Notes: a model not told the origin generated them from the sequence alone. DNA of 64,000 bases from Pardosa pseudoannulata (GCA_032207245.1 CM063501.1:82950168-83014167); one strand, 5' to 3'. Positions 12,207 through 23,189 are shown, counted from the first letter of the stretch. A program made the numbers and translations.

Positions 12207-12313
12207 TAACATAATGAGACCGGGACCTACTGCTTAAAACCGATTCTAAACAACAACGAATATCCGTGCTAGCTGCGGTTCGAACTCATGAGCTGCGGTA
12301 CTAAGTTGGCAGG
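12207..12313 (-). mobile_element. SINE family 1 fragment
   Basis: Reverse copy covering part of the body (AATGAGACCGGGACCTACTG on the plus strand) and the B-box area (GGTTCGAACTC). The 3' tail is missing and the tRNA head is eroded, so this is an old, truncated insertion. Confidence 0.75.
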
Positions 12314-12433
12314 AATGGGTAAACCATGGCCGAACACAGCGTCGAGAACAAAGTGGTCAGCTTAGAGAAACGACAGAATCTGAGAACCCAGCAATCGTCA
12401 GAGCGGCGCTCACAGCCCCAGATGTATCATTAT

Positions 12434-12970
12434 TATTCTGAGAGTGCAGCTATGTTTGACATAAGGTTTGCGAAACTGATTTACTCGCCGCACTTACACG
12501 TTGTGGGTTGAATGTCCAAGTTTTTTTCGAGACTCCAGGAAGCGTGTGGTGTGACCAGTGAAAATAATTGCACTTAAACTTCACCAAGTTTTGGAGAATT
12601 GTGATTGGTCTCCAGGAGGCGATTCAGGACCATCCTTCCGGTCCTTCTGGGCAGAGCCGGGAAAGGACGCATTGTAAAAAGGACAATGGAACAACGAACA
12701 CATCAACACAGGATAATGGAAAAAGTTTAGGGTTGCCTGAGTAGAAAGAATTAAGGAAAAGAATGCAGCGTTCTCTTGGACTTTGGCAATTTTTTTTCTT
12801 TTTTAGGCTTAGCACGTGGAGTGCTTCTTTTACTTTTTAATTTTTTTTTTGCATATATCCTTGTAGTTTGTTCTATATGTGAACATTGTATTATAGATCA
12901 GTGTCATTTTACTATAATTAAAGATGATATAAAGTAAACTTGGGTTTTTAATGACTTTGAAATGACAACA
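12434..12970 (+). repeat. Dispersed repeat R560, copy 1
   Basis: Begins near CTGAGAGTGCAGCTATG and ends near TGTACTACACCACA. Copies lie at 13140-13620 (partial), 45575-45975 (truncated) and 46698-47263. The 5' half is relatively GC-rich (GATTGGTCTCCAGGAGGC) and the 3' half contains a TTTTTTTAGGCTTAGCACG tract. I see no LTR, TIR or coding domain that would name the class. It could be a SINE or LTR-like element; unassigned. Confidence 0.75.
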
Positions 12971-13139
12971 GCAATGTACTACACCACAAGCAAATTGCTT
13001 ATTGAGGGAGTTGATAGAACTAAGTCAGATATTTATGGCTACCCGTAGACACAAAAATTACTACTTTTTCAGTATTTCTCTGTGTAGGAAATTTTAAAAA
13101 ATTAGCAATTCTCGGAATGTTCCATGTTGATTGTTTTAA

Positions 13140-13406
13140 TCAGCACAGGATAATGAAAAGTTTACGGTTGCCTGAGAGAAAGAAGTAAGGAAAGGAATGC
13201 AGCGTTCTCTTGAATATTGGCAATTTTTTTATTTATTTTTTTTTTTTGGTTTGGTTTGATTTTTGAAGTGCTGCGGTCTACTTTTTGCAACACGAGGGCT
13301 AATGAGACCGGGACCTACTGTTTAAAGACGATTTCGAACGGCTACGAACATTCATGCCACTGTTGGATTCGAACCCAGAAACTCTGGTACCAAAAGCCAT
13401 CACCCT

Positions 13407-13441
<35 letters not shown>

Positions 13442-13620
13442 GCTTAGCACGTGGAGTGCTTCTTTTACTTTTTAATTTTTTATATATATATATTTATTTT
13501 GCACATTTTCTTGTCGTTTGTTCTAATTTTGAACATTGTAATATAGATCAGTGGTATTATACTATAATTAAAAGCAACTTTGGGTTATCAATGACTTTGA
13601 AATAACAATGCAATGTACTA
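13140..13620 (+). repeat. Dispersed repeat R560, copy 2, 5' truncated and split by a SINE
   Basis: Starts at CAGCACAGGATAATG, internal to the full repeat, and continues to ATGTACTACATCACA. A reverse family 1 SINE interrupts it within the T-rich tract. The SINE is therefore younger than this R560 copy. Confidence 0.8.
13244..13408 (-). mobile_element. SINE family 1, reverse, inside R560 copy 2
   Basis: On the plus strand it reads GGTTTGGTTTGA (tail), CTGCGGTCTACTTTTTGC, AATGAGACCGGGACCTACTG, then the B box as GGATTCGAACCC. Both flanks are T-rich (AATTTTTTT), consistent with a target duplication in the poly-T tract. A run of about 29 T follows at 13411-13439. Confidence 0.88.
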
Positions 13621-13995
13621 CATCACAACAATTATCATCGATTGTATGTGCAGATAGTGCTTCAGTGACCGCAAGGACCATTCATATCCATTCGGCCATA
13701 GTTCTGCCTTTTATTATATTTAATATCAATAAATCTAGGGAACAATAAAAATATATTGTATCCAAATTGACCTGTGGGGTAAAGTATAGAATGATTCATC
13801 ATTGTATCAGAAATTTTCTAGTAAGGTTTTGTTGTATTACATATACACATAGAATTCCATAAACTGCTGTATTTTAATACTCTTAATATTCAAATAAAAA
13901 TACCTCTGTAATGTATATTAAATCAATCCTAGCTTCACGATATATCTTTATACAGTAAATAAAGTATTTTCATTTATACAATATTTTCTATTACT
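13621..13995. other. No gene recognised
   Basis: AT-rich DNA without detectable repeat or coding structure. Confidence 0.5.
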
Positions 13996-14170
13996 CCACG
14001 GGGCCTCTTCGAATAAAATACTTCCCGTGGACACTTTGTAGTAGTAAAATGTAAAAAAAAAAGATAGTACTTGGGAATAGTCAAGTTTAAAATTCTCACT
14101 ATCATTTTATTTGCAGGAAGCTGCGAAAGTACTTTTGCGAGAGCCAGACTTAAAAATATTTTGATAAATA
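13996..14170 (+). pseudogene. Possible hAT transposon remnant (tip plus transposase C-terminal fragment)
   Basis: A CACGGGGCCTCTTCGAAT motif at about 13997, followed by TAAAATACTTCCCGTGG, resembles the GGGGCC-type ends common in hAT elements. About 60 bp further on, the plus strand encodes ILTIILFAGSCESTFARARL before an in-frame stop. This is reminiscent of the LTIPV...SCERSFSKLKL block in the C-terminal hAT dimerisation domain. The match is short, the rest of the gene is absent, and I cannot find the second tip. An overlapping 127-codon minus-strand frame is probably an antisense shadow. Confidence 0.3.
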
Positions 14171-14651
14171 TAAAATAAGTTTCGAAAATACCTAAGAAAT
14201 CAAGAAGGAAAAAAATAATAATAATGCTGGGTAAATCTCCAGATCCACTGATCTCTAAAAATGATTGCGGTTTAAGGAAAGAATGATAAAAAGACGTTTC
14301 CGAAAGGGCTGACTTTATAAAATCCTGTGATTTTTTTTTTCGATATTGCTGAAACAAGTTTACTAAAAAACAAAACCAAATTTCTTTGATTCAACTGGAT
14401 ATCTTCTTGAAGATGTAGAACTATACAGCATACTTATTTTTCTGTACTGTAGTAAGTTTTCTTTAATATTTAATTTATTTAGAGTTATATTTTCCGTTAA
14501 AATCTGTTTCTTGGAAATATTTATAAAATGCCTTTCAGTTAAAAAAGAGAAAAATGACGAATGGTTACAGAATTTTAGTTTTTAATAAGAATTATTGGTC
14601 ACCCCTTAACAAAAACTTGTGTACTTTAATTTTTTTAAATTGTATAATAAA
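14171..14651. other. No gene recognised
   Basis: AT-rich DNA between the hAT-like remnant and the Helitron. No structure is seen. Confidence 0.5.
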
Positions 14652-15544
14652 TCTATATATATATAAATGAATTTGTGTCTGTCTGTCTGTATGTATGTAC
14701 TCGATAGACTCAAAAACCATGCATCCAATCGCCGTGAAAATTTGGGAAATTATTAGGTACATCCCTGGGAAGGTTTTTGTAAATTTTTGACGTTCGAAAT
14801 CCATTCCTTCCCCCCTTTTCGAGCATTTTATGTCATTATTCCAAGCATTATTTTCCCCGGTTAAACGCAAACGGTTAATTTTTTAATTTATCGCATCATA
14901 ACTAAGTGAAAGAACCAATATTTCTAGCAATGTGACGTCATCCCAAGTAATTGTTTTAAACGCAGTTTTCCTCGGTTAAAAGCAGGAGATTAAAATTTTC
15001 AATTCATCACATAATAAATAGATGAAAATGATATTTTTTTATCATTATGACGTCATTACTTTAAATATCTGATTTATTCATTTCTTATTTTATATTACTT
15101 AAACATCGTCTGCGTAGTATCAATTCGATTTGACCTGGAAATTGAGATATAAAGTGATTAATAGTAATTTCTATGTGATGCAAATTATAGCATTTATATA
15201 TGAGAACTAATTTTAAATTTAATTCTTGATTAATTTTTACGTTACAAGGAAATGTTTATCAATAATATTCTAACAACAAAAAGTACAAATTTCAGTGACT
15301 GTATTAAAGCTTACATGTACTTAACTTTAGTACTTTAACAAGTACTTTATAAGTCATAAAGGTAACACAGTGCACTTACTGGACATTCAGCTATTAATAA
15401 ACTGTGATAATCGTCAATATTCTGAAACATAGGAGATTTATTTAGCATTTCTATTAATACGTCTTAATATCTTTAATAGTGGTTCTAAACCTTTCATAAA
15501 ATTATTTTAAATTCCAGACCGAAGGCTGGGTGCGAAGCAGCTAG
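14652..15544 (+). mobile_element. Non-autonomous Helitron, copy H2, variant ends
   Basis: Begins TCTATATATATATAAATG after an A and ends GGGTGCGAAGCAGCTAG before a T, as expected for A/T-target Helitron insertion. The 3' tip can fold GCTG against CAGC only weakly. The interior (CATTCCTTCCCCCCTTTTCG, CCCCGGTTAAACGCAAACGG, TATGACGTCATTACTTTAA) matches the other Helitrons here, but the tips differ from the TCCCCTATATAATAATAG / CATATGACGGG pair. It therefore looks like a family member with exchanged ends. No coding sequence is seen. Confidence 0.72.
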
Positions 15545-16275
15545 TATTTTACACAAATTTTTTATTAGGATTACTTGGACTTAACCAGCGGTTAATTATT
15601 GGTCTGTTAATTACATCCAATTTTCGAAGCTTTTAGATTGTAAACGGTCTTTAACTACTGTACGGATTTAACTACTGTACGGTAATTCATCATTTGTAAT
15701 ATCTTTTATTTAGTTAGTTACTGTGTGTGTATTTAAGTTTCATGTATGTATTAATTTTCAACTTTATGCAAATTTACACGTGTATCTGGTCAACCCAGTT
15801 GTATTTAAACAATAATTGTAGTTTCTGTGTGCTGACTCTGATGGTTGTTTTTTTTTATTCTCTGTGTGGGTTTCACACTAGTCTTATTTTATTGCTTGTG
15901 GAGCAATGTATAATGTTATTATTGTTTTTAACTGATGTTAAATAAACGGCATGTGTTTTTTAATGGTTTCACTCTTCACTCACCATACTTGCCACTCTGC
16001 GTTAAATGTCATATGAGACTGACATTTTTTAATGAAGAGTACTTTCTATATTGTATATCGTGTTTAGCCGTGTAAAGCCTCATCATTAAAAAAAAAATAG
16101 CGCAAAAGCTAAAGTTGAGCAAAATACCCGGCATAATTTTTACTGCTTTAGTTAATCAAATGATTTACGCCTGAATCAAGATAGTACAGAGGCTGTTCAC
16201 ACATTTTTAGACGATATATATTATAGTCACAAAACTAAATTTCATAAAATTCTTGTCTTTGAGATTTTCTATCTG
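15545..16275. other. No gene recognised
   Basis: Single-copy-looking DNA. A 72-codon frame at 15727-15945 is hydrophobic but has no recognised motif. The downstream part may include the 3' flank of the mariner remnant, whose terminal repeat I could not place. Confidence 0.45.
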
Positions 16276-17178
16276 TTAGGCCTTATTCTGAACTATCTTG
16301 CGACACCGTAATTTCCGGGATAGTAATGCCTTTTGAAGTGCCAAAAGAGGTATTCCATCCAATTCCTCTTGAACATCTTTCCAGGGTCCTGTAAGGGTTG
16401 TGAAACGACTTTTGGATAATGCAGATTTTAAAAGTCCGAAAGCACAAAAATCCATAGGGGATACATCGGGAGATTTAGTACGGATATTAGTGAAGGGTAT
16501 GGCCTTGATACCGGTCTTTTGTTCCATTTCTTTTAGGAAATTTACAGTGGATTTTGATGTGGGACTTCTAGCTTTGTCTTGATGGAGTTCCACAGATTGA
16601 TGGCACTGCGGGTAAAGCGATGGTATTTCATTCAGAATAATTGGTAATAATATATGTTCCTGATAGTATTTGGAGTTAATCTTGACATTTCTTTCAACTC
16701 TCTTTATTTTTAATTTACCATTATATGAAAAACCTGCAACAATCATGAATCCCTTAGTAACACTTTCTTTCGATTCTTTGAACCATGTACTTGAATTTTT
16801 TTTCTCCACTTTTATGATAATAAATGACTCTTTTTTTGTTGCAATCATTTAAATTCACCCATGGTTCATCTAGTGCGACAATTGTTTTCCATTTTTCTTT
16901 GAAAAAATGTTTCTCATACAGAATTCTGCAGCGTGTCCTGCTTTCAGCGATTTGCTTTAGAGGAAGACTGTGCACATTGCTTTTTTCCCTTTCTTAAGAT
17001 TTAAATCAACTTTTAACATTTTGTTTACAGTGGACACCGAGCATTTTAATGATTTTGCAAGTGGTCTTTGACTAGATTGATTTCCTTTTAACATTAAACA
17101 ACGTACCTTTGCACTCGGAGATGTTCGTTTTTTTCCTTGGATACTTGTTTGGAATTTGTGTCGCACTTGAGGTTCCAC
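16276..17178 (-). pseudogene. Degenerate mariner transposase, DD41D (rosa-like) type
   Basis: Three minus-strand segments in shifted frames, read in order from 17178 to 16276, make up a mariner transposase. The first has a helix-turn-helix-like stretch (SQRPLAKSLKCSVSTVNKML). The next has the first catalytic Asp in VALDEPW. The last has the second Asp in HQDKA and the third in SPDVSPMD. Counting residues from HQD to the Asp of PMD gives 41 between them, the spacing of the DD41D/rosa group. All three Asp residues are present, but frameshifts and stops break the gene. The terminal repeats were not located. Confidence 0.85.
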
Positions 17179-17217
17179 TTTGACGTTTTTTTTCTTTCTT
17201 TTTGATGATATTACCTA

Positions 17218-18607
17218 GTTTTTTCGGCTGGGAATTATTTTGCAACAAAAAATAGTCGATGATTAAATTTAGAAATTGTCACATAAGTACCTAATCTATT
17301 GTTTGAGCCAAATATTAAAAAAAATTATTTACGAAATATCAAATTTCAGTGATAAGACGTATGAAAATGATGCAGACGATATTTAAATAATTTAAAGTAA
17401 AAAATGAAAAAATGAGATGGTTAAAGGAATGACGTCATAATGCTGTAAAAAATTATTTTTTTTACCTATTTATTATCTGATAAATTGATAAATTTAATCA
17501 CTTGCTCTTGAGCGTGGAAAATAGGGTTTGAAATAATAGCATTAAACGCTCGGAAAGGGGGGAAGGATTGGATTTCGAATGTTATAAAGACTACAGTATT
17601 TTTCAATGTTATATAAAGCATATTTATACCAATTTATTTTAGAATCAGATCGAAAGTTTAGGAGAAGATAGAGGTAGGAGTAGATAGTTTAAAACATTCG
17701 CAATCCACCCCTTACTCTTTTTCGAACGTTTAATGTCATTATTAAAAATGCTTTTTTTTTTCTACTTATTATGCGATAAATTTAATCGCGTACTCTTAAC
17801 CGGGGAAAATAGTGCTTGAAATAATGACATTATTATATATTAATTTAAAATAAGAAATGATAATATGATTATAAATTTATTAACCTTCTCTTAACACTTT
17901 GACTGCCAAGCCAAAATTGCAAATGTTCACAACGGGGCCAAACTTTTTTTTGTGTAATTTGTATTTTTTCAACATAAAACTATATATAAAAACAATATTT
18001 CAAAACAAACAATATTTTAAAACAAACTCTCTCTATTTATATATATTCCCTTTTTGTTGCATGTTCCAAATATTTAATTTTTCATAAAACTTAGCTCATA
18101 AAATCGTCACATATACCAATTTGCGCAAACCACGTATACCTAACACATCGTAGGGAGCCCAACAATCAAACTCCAATACGATTTTCATGTAACTGATAAC
18201 ATCTTTGATAGCCATGGCCTGAAGTGTTAAAACACCATGGCTATCATATCGGATAGCCAGTGTCTCAACGGAAATATCACTGGATATCACATATGATAGC
18301 CATGGCAGTCAAAGTGTTAACAGGGAAAAATTAGGCTTAAATGGTGGCATTCGAAAAGGAGCGAAGGGGTGGATTCGAACGTTTTAATGACGACGGTGTT
18401 TTTGCTCTGATATGAAGCATATTTATACCAATATATTTTAGAATCGGATCGATAGTTTAGGAGAAGATAAACTTTACTCGCTTTGAATTTTGCTAACCCT
18501 AACTCATCAAAAATCCAATATGGATGTCTTTATCCATTCCAGATCCAATCGCTTTATAAATTCGAAGACAGGCGGACAAATAATTTAAGCTATTACTATA
18601 TAGGGGA
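17218..18607 (-). mobile_element. Reverse Helitron H3, 3' truncated, with a nested TTAA element
   Basis: The 5' tip lies at the high-coordinate end (plus strand CTATTACTATATAGGGGA, ending 18607), and the body matches H1, H4 and H5 in reverse. Read on the minus strand it proceeds through CCCAGCCGAAAAAAC and then stops matching at about 17218, next to the mariner remnant. The hairpin and CTAG end are missing. Part of the middle is duplicated (two GAACGTTTAATG/CATTAAACGCTCGG-type stretches), and a piggyBac-like MITE sits inside at 17895-18316. Confidence 0.75.
17895..18316. mobile_element. piggyBac-like MITE, family E
   Basis: TTAA lies at 17891-17894 and 18317-18320, with near-perfect inverted tips (CACTTTGACTGCCAAG on the left; the right read inward is CACTTTGACTGCCATG). 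GATAGCCATGG recurs three times near the right end, twice as an inverted pair around 18208-18250. Between that pair, at 18227-18230, an internal TTAA carries GTG on one side and AACAC on the other, like two element tips meeting. There is no coding capacity. It was inserted into Helitron H3, so it is younger than H3. Confidence 0.88.
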
Positions 18608-19545
18608 CGATGTATCTCTTTTTTAAATTTTTATTAAAATTTTAAAAAATGCTATATGCGCTTCTTTTAAATTATAAATTAATCAGTGTTTTGTAACATA
18701 ATATTATAATAATTTTATTAAAACTTCCAAGAATCTCGTTATAAAATATTGGCTCTGAACCTGATCAATTATCTTAGTTAATTTCTTATCCCTGTTTTTC
18801 AGTTTGATAAATTTCTTTCACGATATGTTACAAAAATAATTCTAAATCTCTAAAACACAATTTTTCCTTACTATGTGAATGTCAGCAGTAACTATTTTTT
18901 TAGGAAATAACTGCTGAAGAAATTATTATATTGTTTACATTTAATTTAGAAACTTGTTTTCTTCATTACTTAAGAATGTACTGAAAATGTTTTTCACTGA
19001 GGACACTTAATGTTTCCTTTAGAGTATCACTATCTTACTCAAAAGATTTTCGTAGTCTTAAGAAGCGCTAAAAAAGTGTATTGTAAAGGAAACAATAAAT
19101 ACATTTAATGAAACTACATTTAACGGTTATTTACTAATGGGATTAAGGAATATTGCATTAAACTGAAAGGTGAATAGAATTAACTATTAGTAAAAATGAT
19201 AAAATGTATCTTAATAATACTAAATACACTAGTTAATTATAAATTGCATGAAAGGATTACTATGTCCCGAGCAATAGGATTTCAGTATAAATGCTGGTAA
19301 TAGATTAAATCATTTAAGATTTTAAATTGTAAGAAAAAATATAAATTTCAGGAATTTTAGATATAGAGCTAAGCTTTAGTCGTAGACAAAGACTTCGAAA
19401 TTATATATTTCTGAAGTGTCTTTAAGGATATTAGAGTTTGTGTTTTTAAATAAATTGTTGATTAAAAAGAACACACAAAATATTAGGAAACTGACAACCG
19501 AAACAAAAACAAGATTTTTTTAAAAATAAAAGCAACTTCAAAGAT
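18608..19545. other. No gene recognised
   Basis: AT-rich, no arrays or terminal repeats. Open frames are short. Confidence 0.5.
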
Positions 19546-19713
19546 GGTCGAATGTTTAGGACGGTGATCTTTGGTACTGGAGATCTTGGATTCGAATCCA
19601 ACTATGACATGGATGATCGTAGCCGTTCGGAATCGGTTTTAAGCAGAAGGTTCCGGTCTCATTAACCCTCGTGTTGCGAAAGATTAGACCGTAGTGCTGT
19701 AAACCAAACCAAA
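19546..19713 (+). mobile_element. SINE family 1, diverged copy
   Basis: The tRNA-like head is eroded but recognisable (GGATTCGAATCC B box), and the body carries CGTAGCCGTTCGGAATCGG and GTCTCATTAACCCTCGTGTT. An 8-bp duplication, TCAAAGAT, lies at 19538-19545 and 19714-19721. More substitutions than the neighbour at 19927 suggest an older insertion. Confidence 0.88.
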
Positions 19714-19789
19714 TCAAAGATAATAGCACAAATATGAATGAAATTGAAAACATACAGCTGTATTCAGCTGTGAACGATTTTCGCTATAA

Positions 19790-20650
19790 TTGTTAGCAAA
19801 GTACAAAGAAAACTTATAGGATGTATAATAAATTGAAGTTTTACATTGTCCATGTATAGAACCAGTCCTGAGGAATAATAGACACGCATTAGAGACTGAC
19901 ATTCCGCAGCCTTCAACGAAAAAATAGTCGAACGATGGCCGAATGGTTAGGGTGCTGGCTTTCGGAACCGGAGTACGTGGGTTCGAATCCCACTATATCA
20001 TGGATGTTTGTAGCCGTTAGGAATCGGCTATAAGCAGTAGGTCCCAGTCTCATTAGACCTCGTGTTGCAAAAAGTAGACCGTAGAGCTCCAAAACCAAAT
20101 CAAATCAAATCAAATCCAACGAAAAAATAATGCAAACCAAACAGAAGACTCTTAGGAGGTATGACAAATCGGAGTTTTATATTGCCCATGTATAGAACCA
20201 GTTCCGAGGAATAATAGACACGTATTAGAGACTGACATTCGGCAGCCTCCAACGAAAAAGTAAAGCAAACCAAAAAGAAGACTGATAGGAGGTATATCAA
20301 ATCTGAGGTTTATGTTATCCATATAGAGAACCAGTTCCGAGGAATAAGAGACACGCATTAGAGACTCGGATTCGGCAGGGAAAAAATAATGCAAACCAAA
20401 AAGAAGACTGATAGGAGGTATAAAAAATCGGAGTTTTATATTATCCATGCACAGAACCAGTTCCGAGGAATAATAGATACTCATTAGAGACTGACATTCA
20501 GCAGCCTCCAACGAAAAATAATGCAATATAAAAAGAAGACTGATAGGAGGTATAACAAATCGGAGTTTTATATTGTCCATGTATTGAACCAGTTCCAAGG
20601 AATAATAGATACGCATTAGAGACTGACATTCCGCAGCCTCCAACGAAAAA
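19790..20650. repeat. Minisatellite, about 130-bp unit, five copies
   Basis: AGAACCAGTTCCGAGGAATA recurs at about 19858, 20194, 20327, 20453 and 20585. After removing the inserted SINE, the spacings are about 132, 133, 126 and 132 bp. Because two spacings are multiples of three, a 170-codon minus-strand frame (20152-20664) stays open and encodes a repeating peptide of about 43 residues. I see no domain, start context or terminal structure that makes it a gene, so I call it a repeat. Confidence 0.9.
19927..20116 (+). mobile_element. SINE family 1, inside the 130-bp minisatellite
   Basis: Well-preserved copy: CGATGGCCGAATGGTTAGGG head, GGGTTCGAATCCC B box, GTAGACCGTAGAGCTCC and a CAAAT-repeat tail. 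The 13-bp target duplication CAACGAAAAAATA lies at 19914-19926 and 20117-20129. The duplicated word is part of the minisatellite unit, so the SINE postdates the array. Confidence 0.95.
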
Positions 20651-20664
20651 ATACTGCAAAACAA

Positions 20665-21262
20665 AAAGAAAAGAGTAAGTTACAGATGACAAAAGTCAAA
20701 AATACGATTTCTACGTAAAGGTATCCTTCAAAAAATATCTTGCGTTTGATAAATATTACCAGCATTCAAGATTATTTTTAGATTTGAAAACCATTTGATT
20801 AATTTTTCTTCACTTTCGCACTTTTTTTTATTATATTTCAGTTTCAATCAGTTTTTAAGCTACCGATTTCGCTTGCATTCACATTGTAGATTACTCACAG
20901 GTGTGTGTTAATTCTAATTGTGTCTTCATTACGCTACCTTCTCATTTATTACAGTATTTTGATACAAAGATATGATATTCTCTTTTATCAAGATTTAGTT
21001 ATGATCAACCCAATAAGCCTTCTTTTTTTACTTGCCTCCTTTATAAAGAAGTGTCTCATTCTGAACTGGAAAATAGCTCTTTGCCAATATTTTTCTAAAC
21101 ATCGTAGTACGGTACCTTTATTTCTAAAAGGTGATTTAGTTTTTTAAGCTACAGCTTACTAAAGACTTTTTAGTAGATCATAGTCTGAAAATTTCGTATT
21201 TAAACCATATGAAATGAATACTATATGAATAAAGTATTCTAAATATGCTATATAAACTAACA
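20665..21262. other. No gene recognised
   Basis: Includes an 80-codon frame (20905-21147) rich in Leu, Ile and Tyr with no recognised motif. It is probably chance in AT-rich DNA. Confidence 0.45.
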
Positions 21263-21519
21263 AAAATAATTATAAACTAAATTTATTATAAACTAACAAA
21301 ATTAATTTTTATATAATTTGGTATTTTAATTTGTTAATTTTAAGTAGTTAAATGAATGAATTTTTCTTTATTTATTGAATTAAACTAACTTTAAATTTAA
21401 TTCATTTAGGTTCTTTTAAATTTTAAATTATACTAATTTTAAATTGTATTTTATATACCAACAGGATTTAAAGGCTTTTATAAATGCAATAATATTATAA
21501 TCGAATGCATCGAATATAA
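21263..21519 (+). repeat. Direct repeat, copy 1 (partner 21779-22037)
   Basis: Begins AAATAATTATAAACTAAATT and ends near AATAATATTATAATCGAATG. The matching copy lies 516 bp downstream in the same orientation, with small indels and substitutions. Confidence 0.85.
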
Positions 21520-21778
21520 TAATATTAAATTAGAGGCAATTTTTGGTTTGTTAAGATACCTATTCCTTGAATTAGAAACATTATCAGGAATAAATTTCTG
21601 GTAAAGCTATTTTTTGATGTGGTAAAACTATATGGTTTGTACGTTTTTAGTTTTTTAAAAGTGGCATTTTAACTCCACATTTAAATGGTATGTGTAAATT
21701 GAAGTAAGAAGCTATAATTATGTTCAATGTTTCTGGAGATGAATAAATGACATAATTTTTAAAAAAATTAAAAATAAC

Positions 21779-22037
21779 AAAAATAATTATAAACTAAATT
21801 TATTATAAACTAACAAAATAAAATTTTATATAATTTATTTGGAATTTAGTATTTTAGTTTGTTAATTTTAAGTTGTTAAATATATGAATTATTATTTACT
21901 TATTAAATTGAACTAATTTTAATTCATTGCGTTCTTTTAAATTTTAAATTATATTGATTTTAAATTGTATTTTATATATCAACATGTCTTAAAGGCTTTC
22001 ATAAATGCAATAATATTATAATAGATGGCATCGAATA
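21779..22037 (+). repeat. Direct repeat, copy 2
   Basis: Partner of 21263-21519. It shares TTTAAATTTTAAATTATA, TTTTAAATTGTATTTTATAT and AAATGCAATAATATTATAAT in order. The interval between the copies (21520-21778) shows no gene. Confidence 0.85.
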
Positions 22038-22206
22038 TCCACAGTAATATATAGTTATTAAAAACATTCTGTCACTGATTTTGTAAAAATGTTTAAGGTG
22101 TATGAATATATATTTTACTATAGTTTTTGACCAGTTGGTTACAAAAGCTGCAAAATCAGCGCTTGGGGTTTGAATTGCTCTACAGAAATATCAAAAGATT
22201 TTATTA

Positions 22207-22310
22207 GTTTGGAGCACTACTGTCTACTTTTTTGCTGTAAGACATTTAAGGATACTGGGAACTACTTCTTGAATCCTATTTCGATCGGCTACAACATCAA
22301 TGCTAATAGT
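22207..22310 (-). mobile_element. SINE family 1, strongly decayed reverse copy
   Basis: The plus strand shows GGAGCACTACTGTCTACTTT, then GGGAACTACTTCTTGAATCC and CGATCGGCTACAACATCAAT. These align with the reverse SINE body (GGAGTGCTACGGTCTACTTT and so on) at reduced identity. The head is lost. One of the oldest copies here. Confidence 0.6.
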
Positions 22311-22491
22311 AGAATTGATGCCCATGAGAGTCGAAATGGACAATGGAATAAAAGTTGCCAAGTTAAGATATTATTGAATTTAAAACTAAATTAATTGTGC
22401 TTTTGAATTAATGTTTTGTTCATAATGTCATTGAATGAAAATTGTGAAATAGAATTTAAATGCGTTTAGGATAAATTTTTATTATATTTCA

Positions 22492-22612
22492 CACACACAC
22501 ATCCGCACACACATACATATTCATATGTAAGTACATACAGACATATATAAGTATGTAAACACACACTCGATCGAACGTACAAATACACATGCACACGCAC
22601 AAACACACACAT
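22492..22612. repeat. CA-rich simple repeat
   Basis: Interrupted CA/CATA tract, with several runs of CACACACAC and ACATACATA words. Confidence 0.9.
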
Positions 22613-23189
22613 AGTTGATTTCATAAATACATAGCCTCACCTAATACTTTATAAGACTTTTAAGTAATTACTTTTAAAGGATCTAATGTATTATAAATAT
22701 ATATAAAAATATGTTTCATTACAAAACTATAAGCATTGAAAGCAGCAATATGTATTAAAATATTTTGTCTAGAGAACCTTTCCGCAGAGAATTCGATATA
22801 TGAATTCACATGATCTTTCCATGTATTACATATTCAATTTTTAACGATAACATCCATGCGACGTCTATTATACTCATTATAGATTTTCTGGATGTGCCCG
22901 AAAGGACACAACAGTCAGAAATACATCCGGTTATAGAAGGTAAAGATGCAATTTCCAAACAGTAAGTTTTCCGAAGAATCATTCGAAACTTCGAAATGCT
23001 CGTAGATACATAACTTATGCATTCTTGAAATTTTTCGGAGGAAATTGAATGGCACTCCAGTGGCTTGTAATTTCCGGAATTCTCCGGAATTTCCCTCCCT
23101 CTAAACTACGGCGCTGCAGTTTATATTATCGGCTTTGCGCTTTCCAAGGAGGCAACTATCTTGGCGAAATTATTTAAATATCAAGAGAA
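22613..23189. other. No gene; higher-complexity island at 22860-23150
   Basis: The stretch 22860-23150 is less AT-biased than its surroundings and contains the palindromic run TTCCGGAATTCTCCGGAATT. It borders the 285-bp array. I find no family for it. Confidence 0.4.

Noticed and set aside
13974..14357. 127-codon minus-strand open frame
   Set aside because: Hydrophobic and without a domain. It overlaps a plus-strand stretch that better resembles a hAT transposase fragment, so it is likely an antisense shadow.
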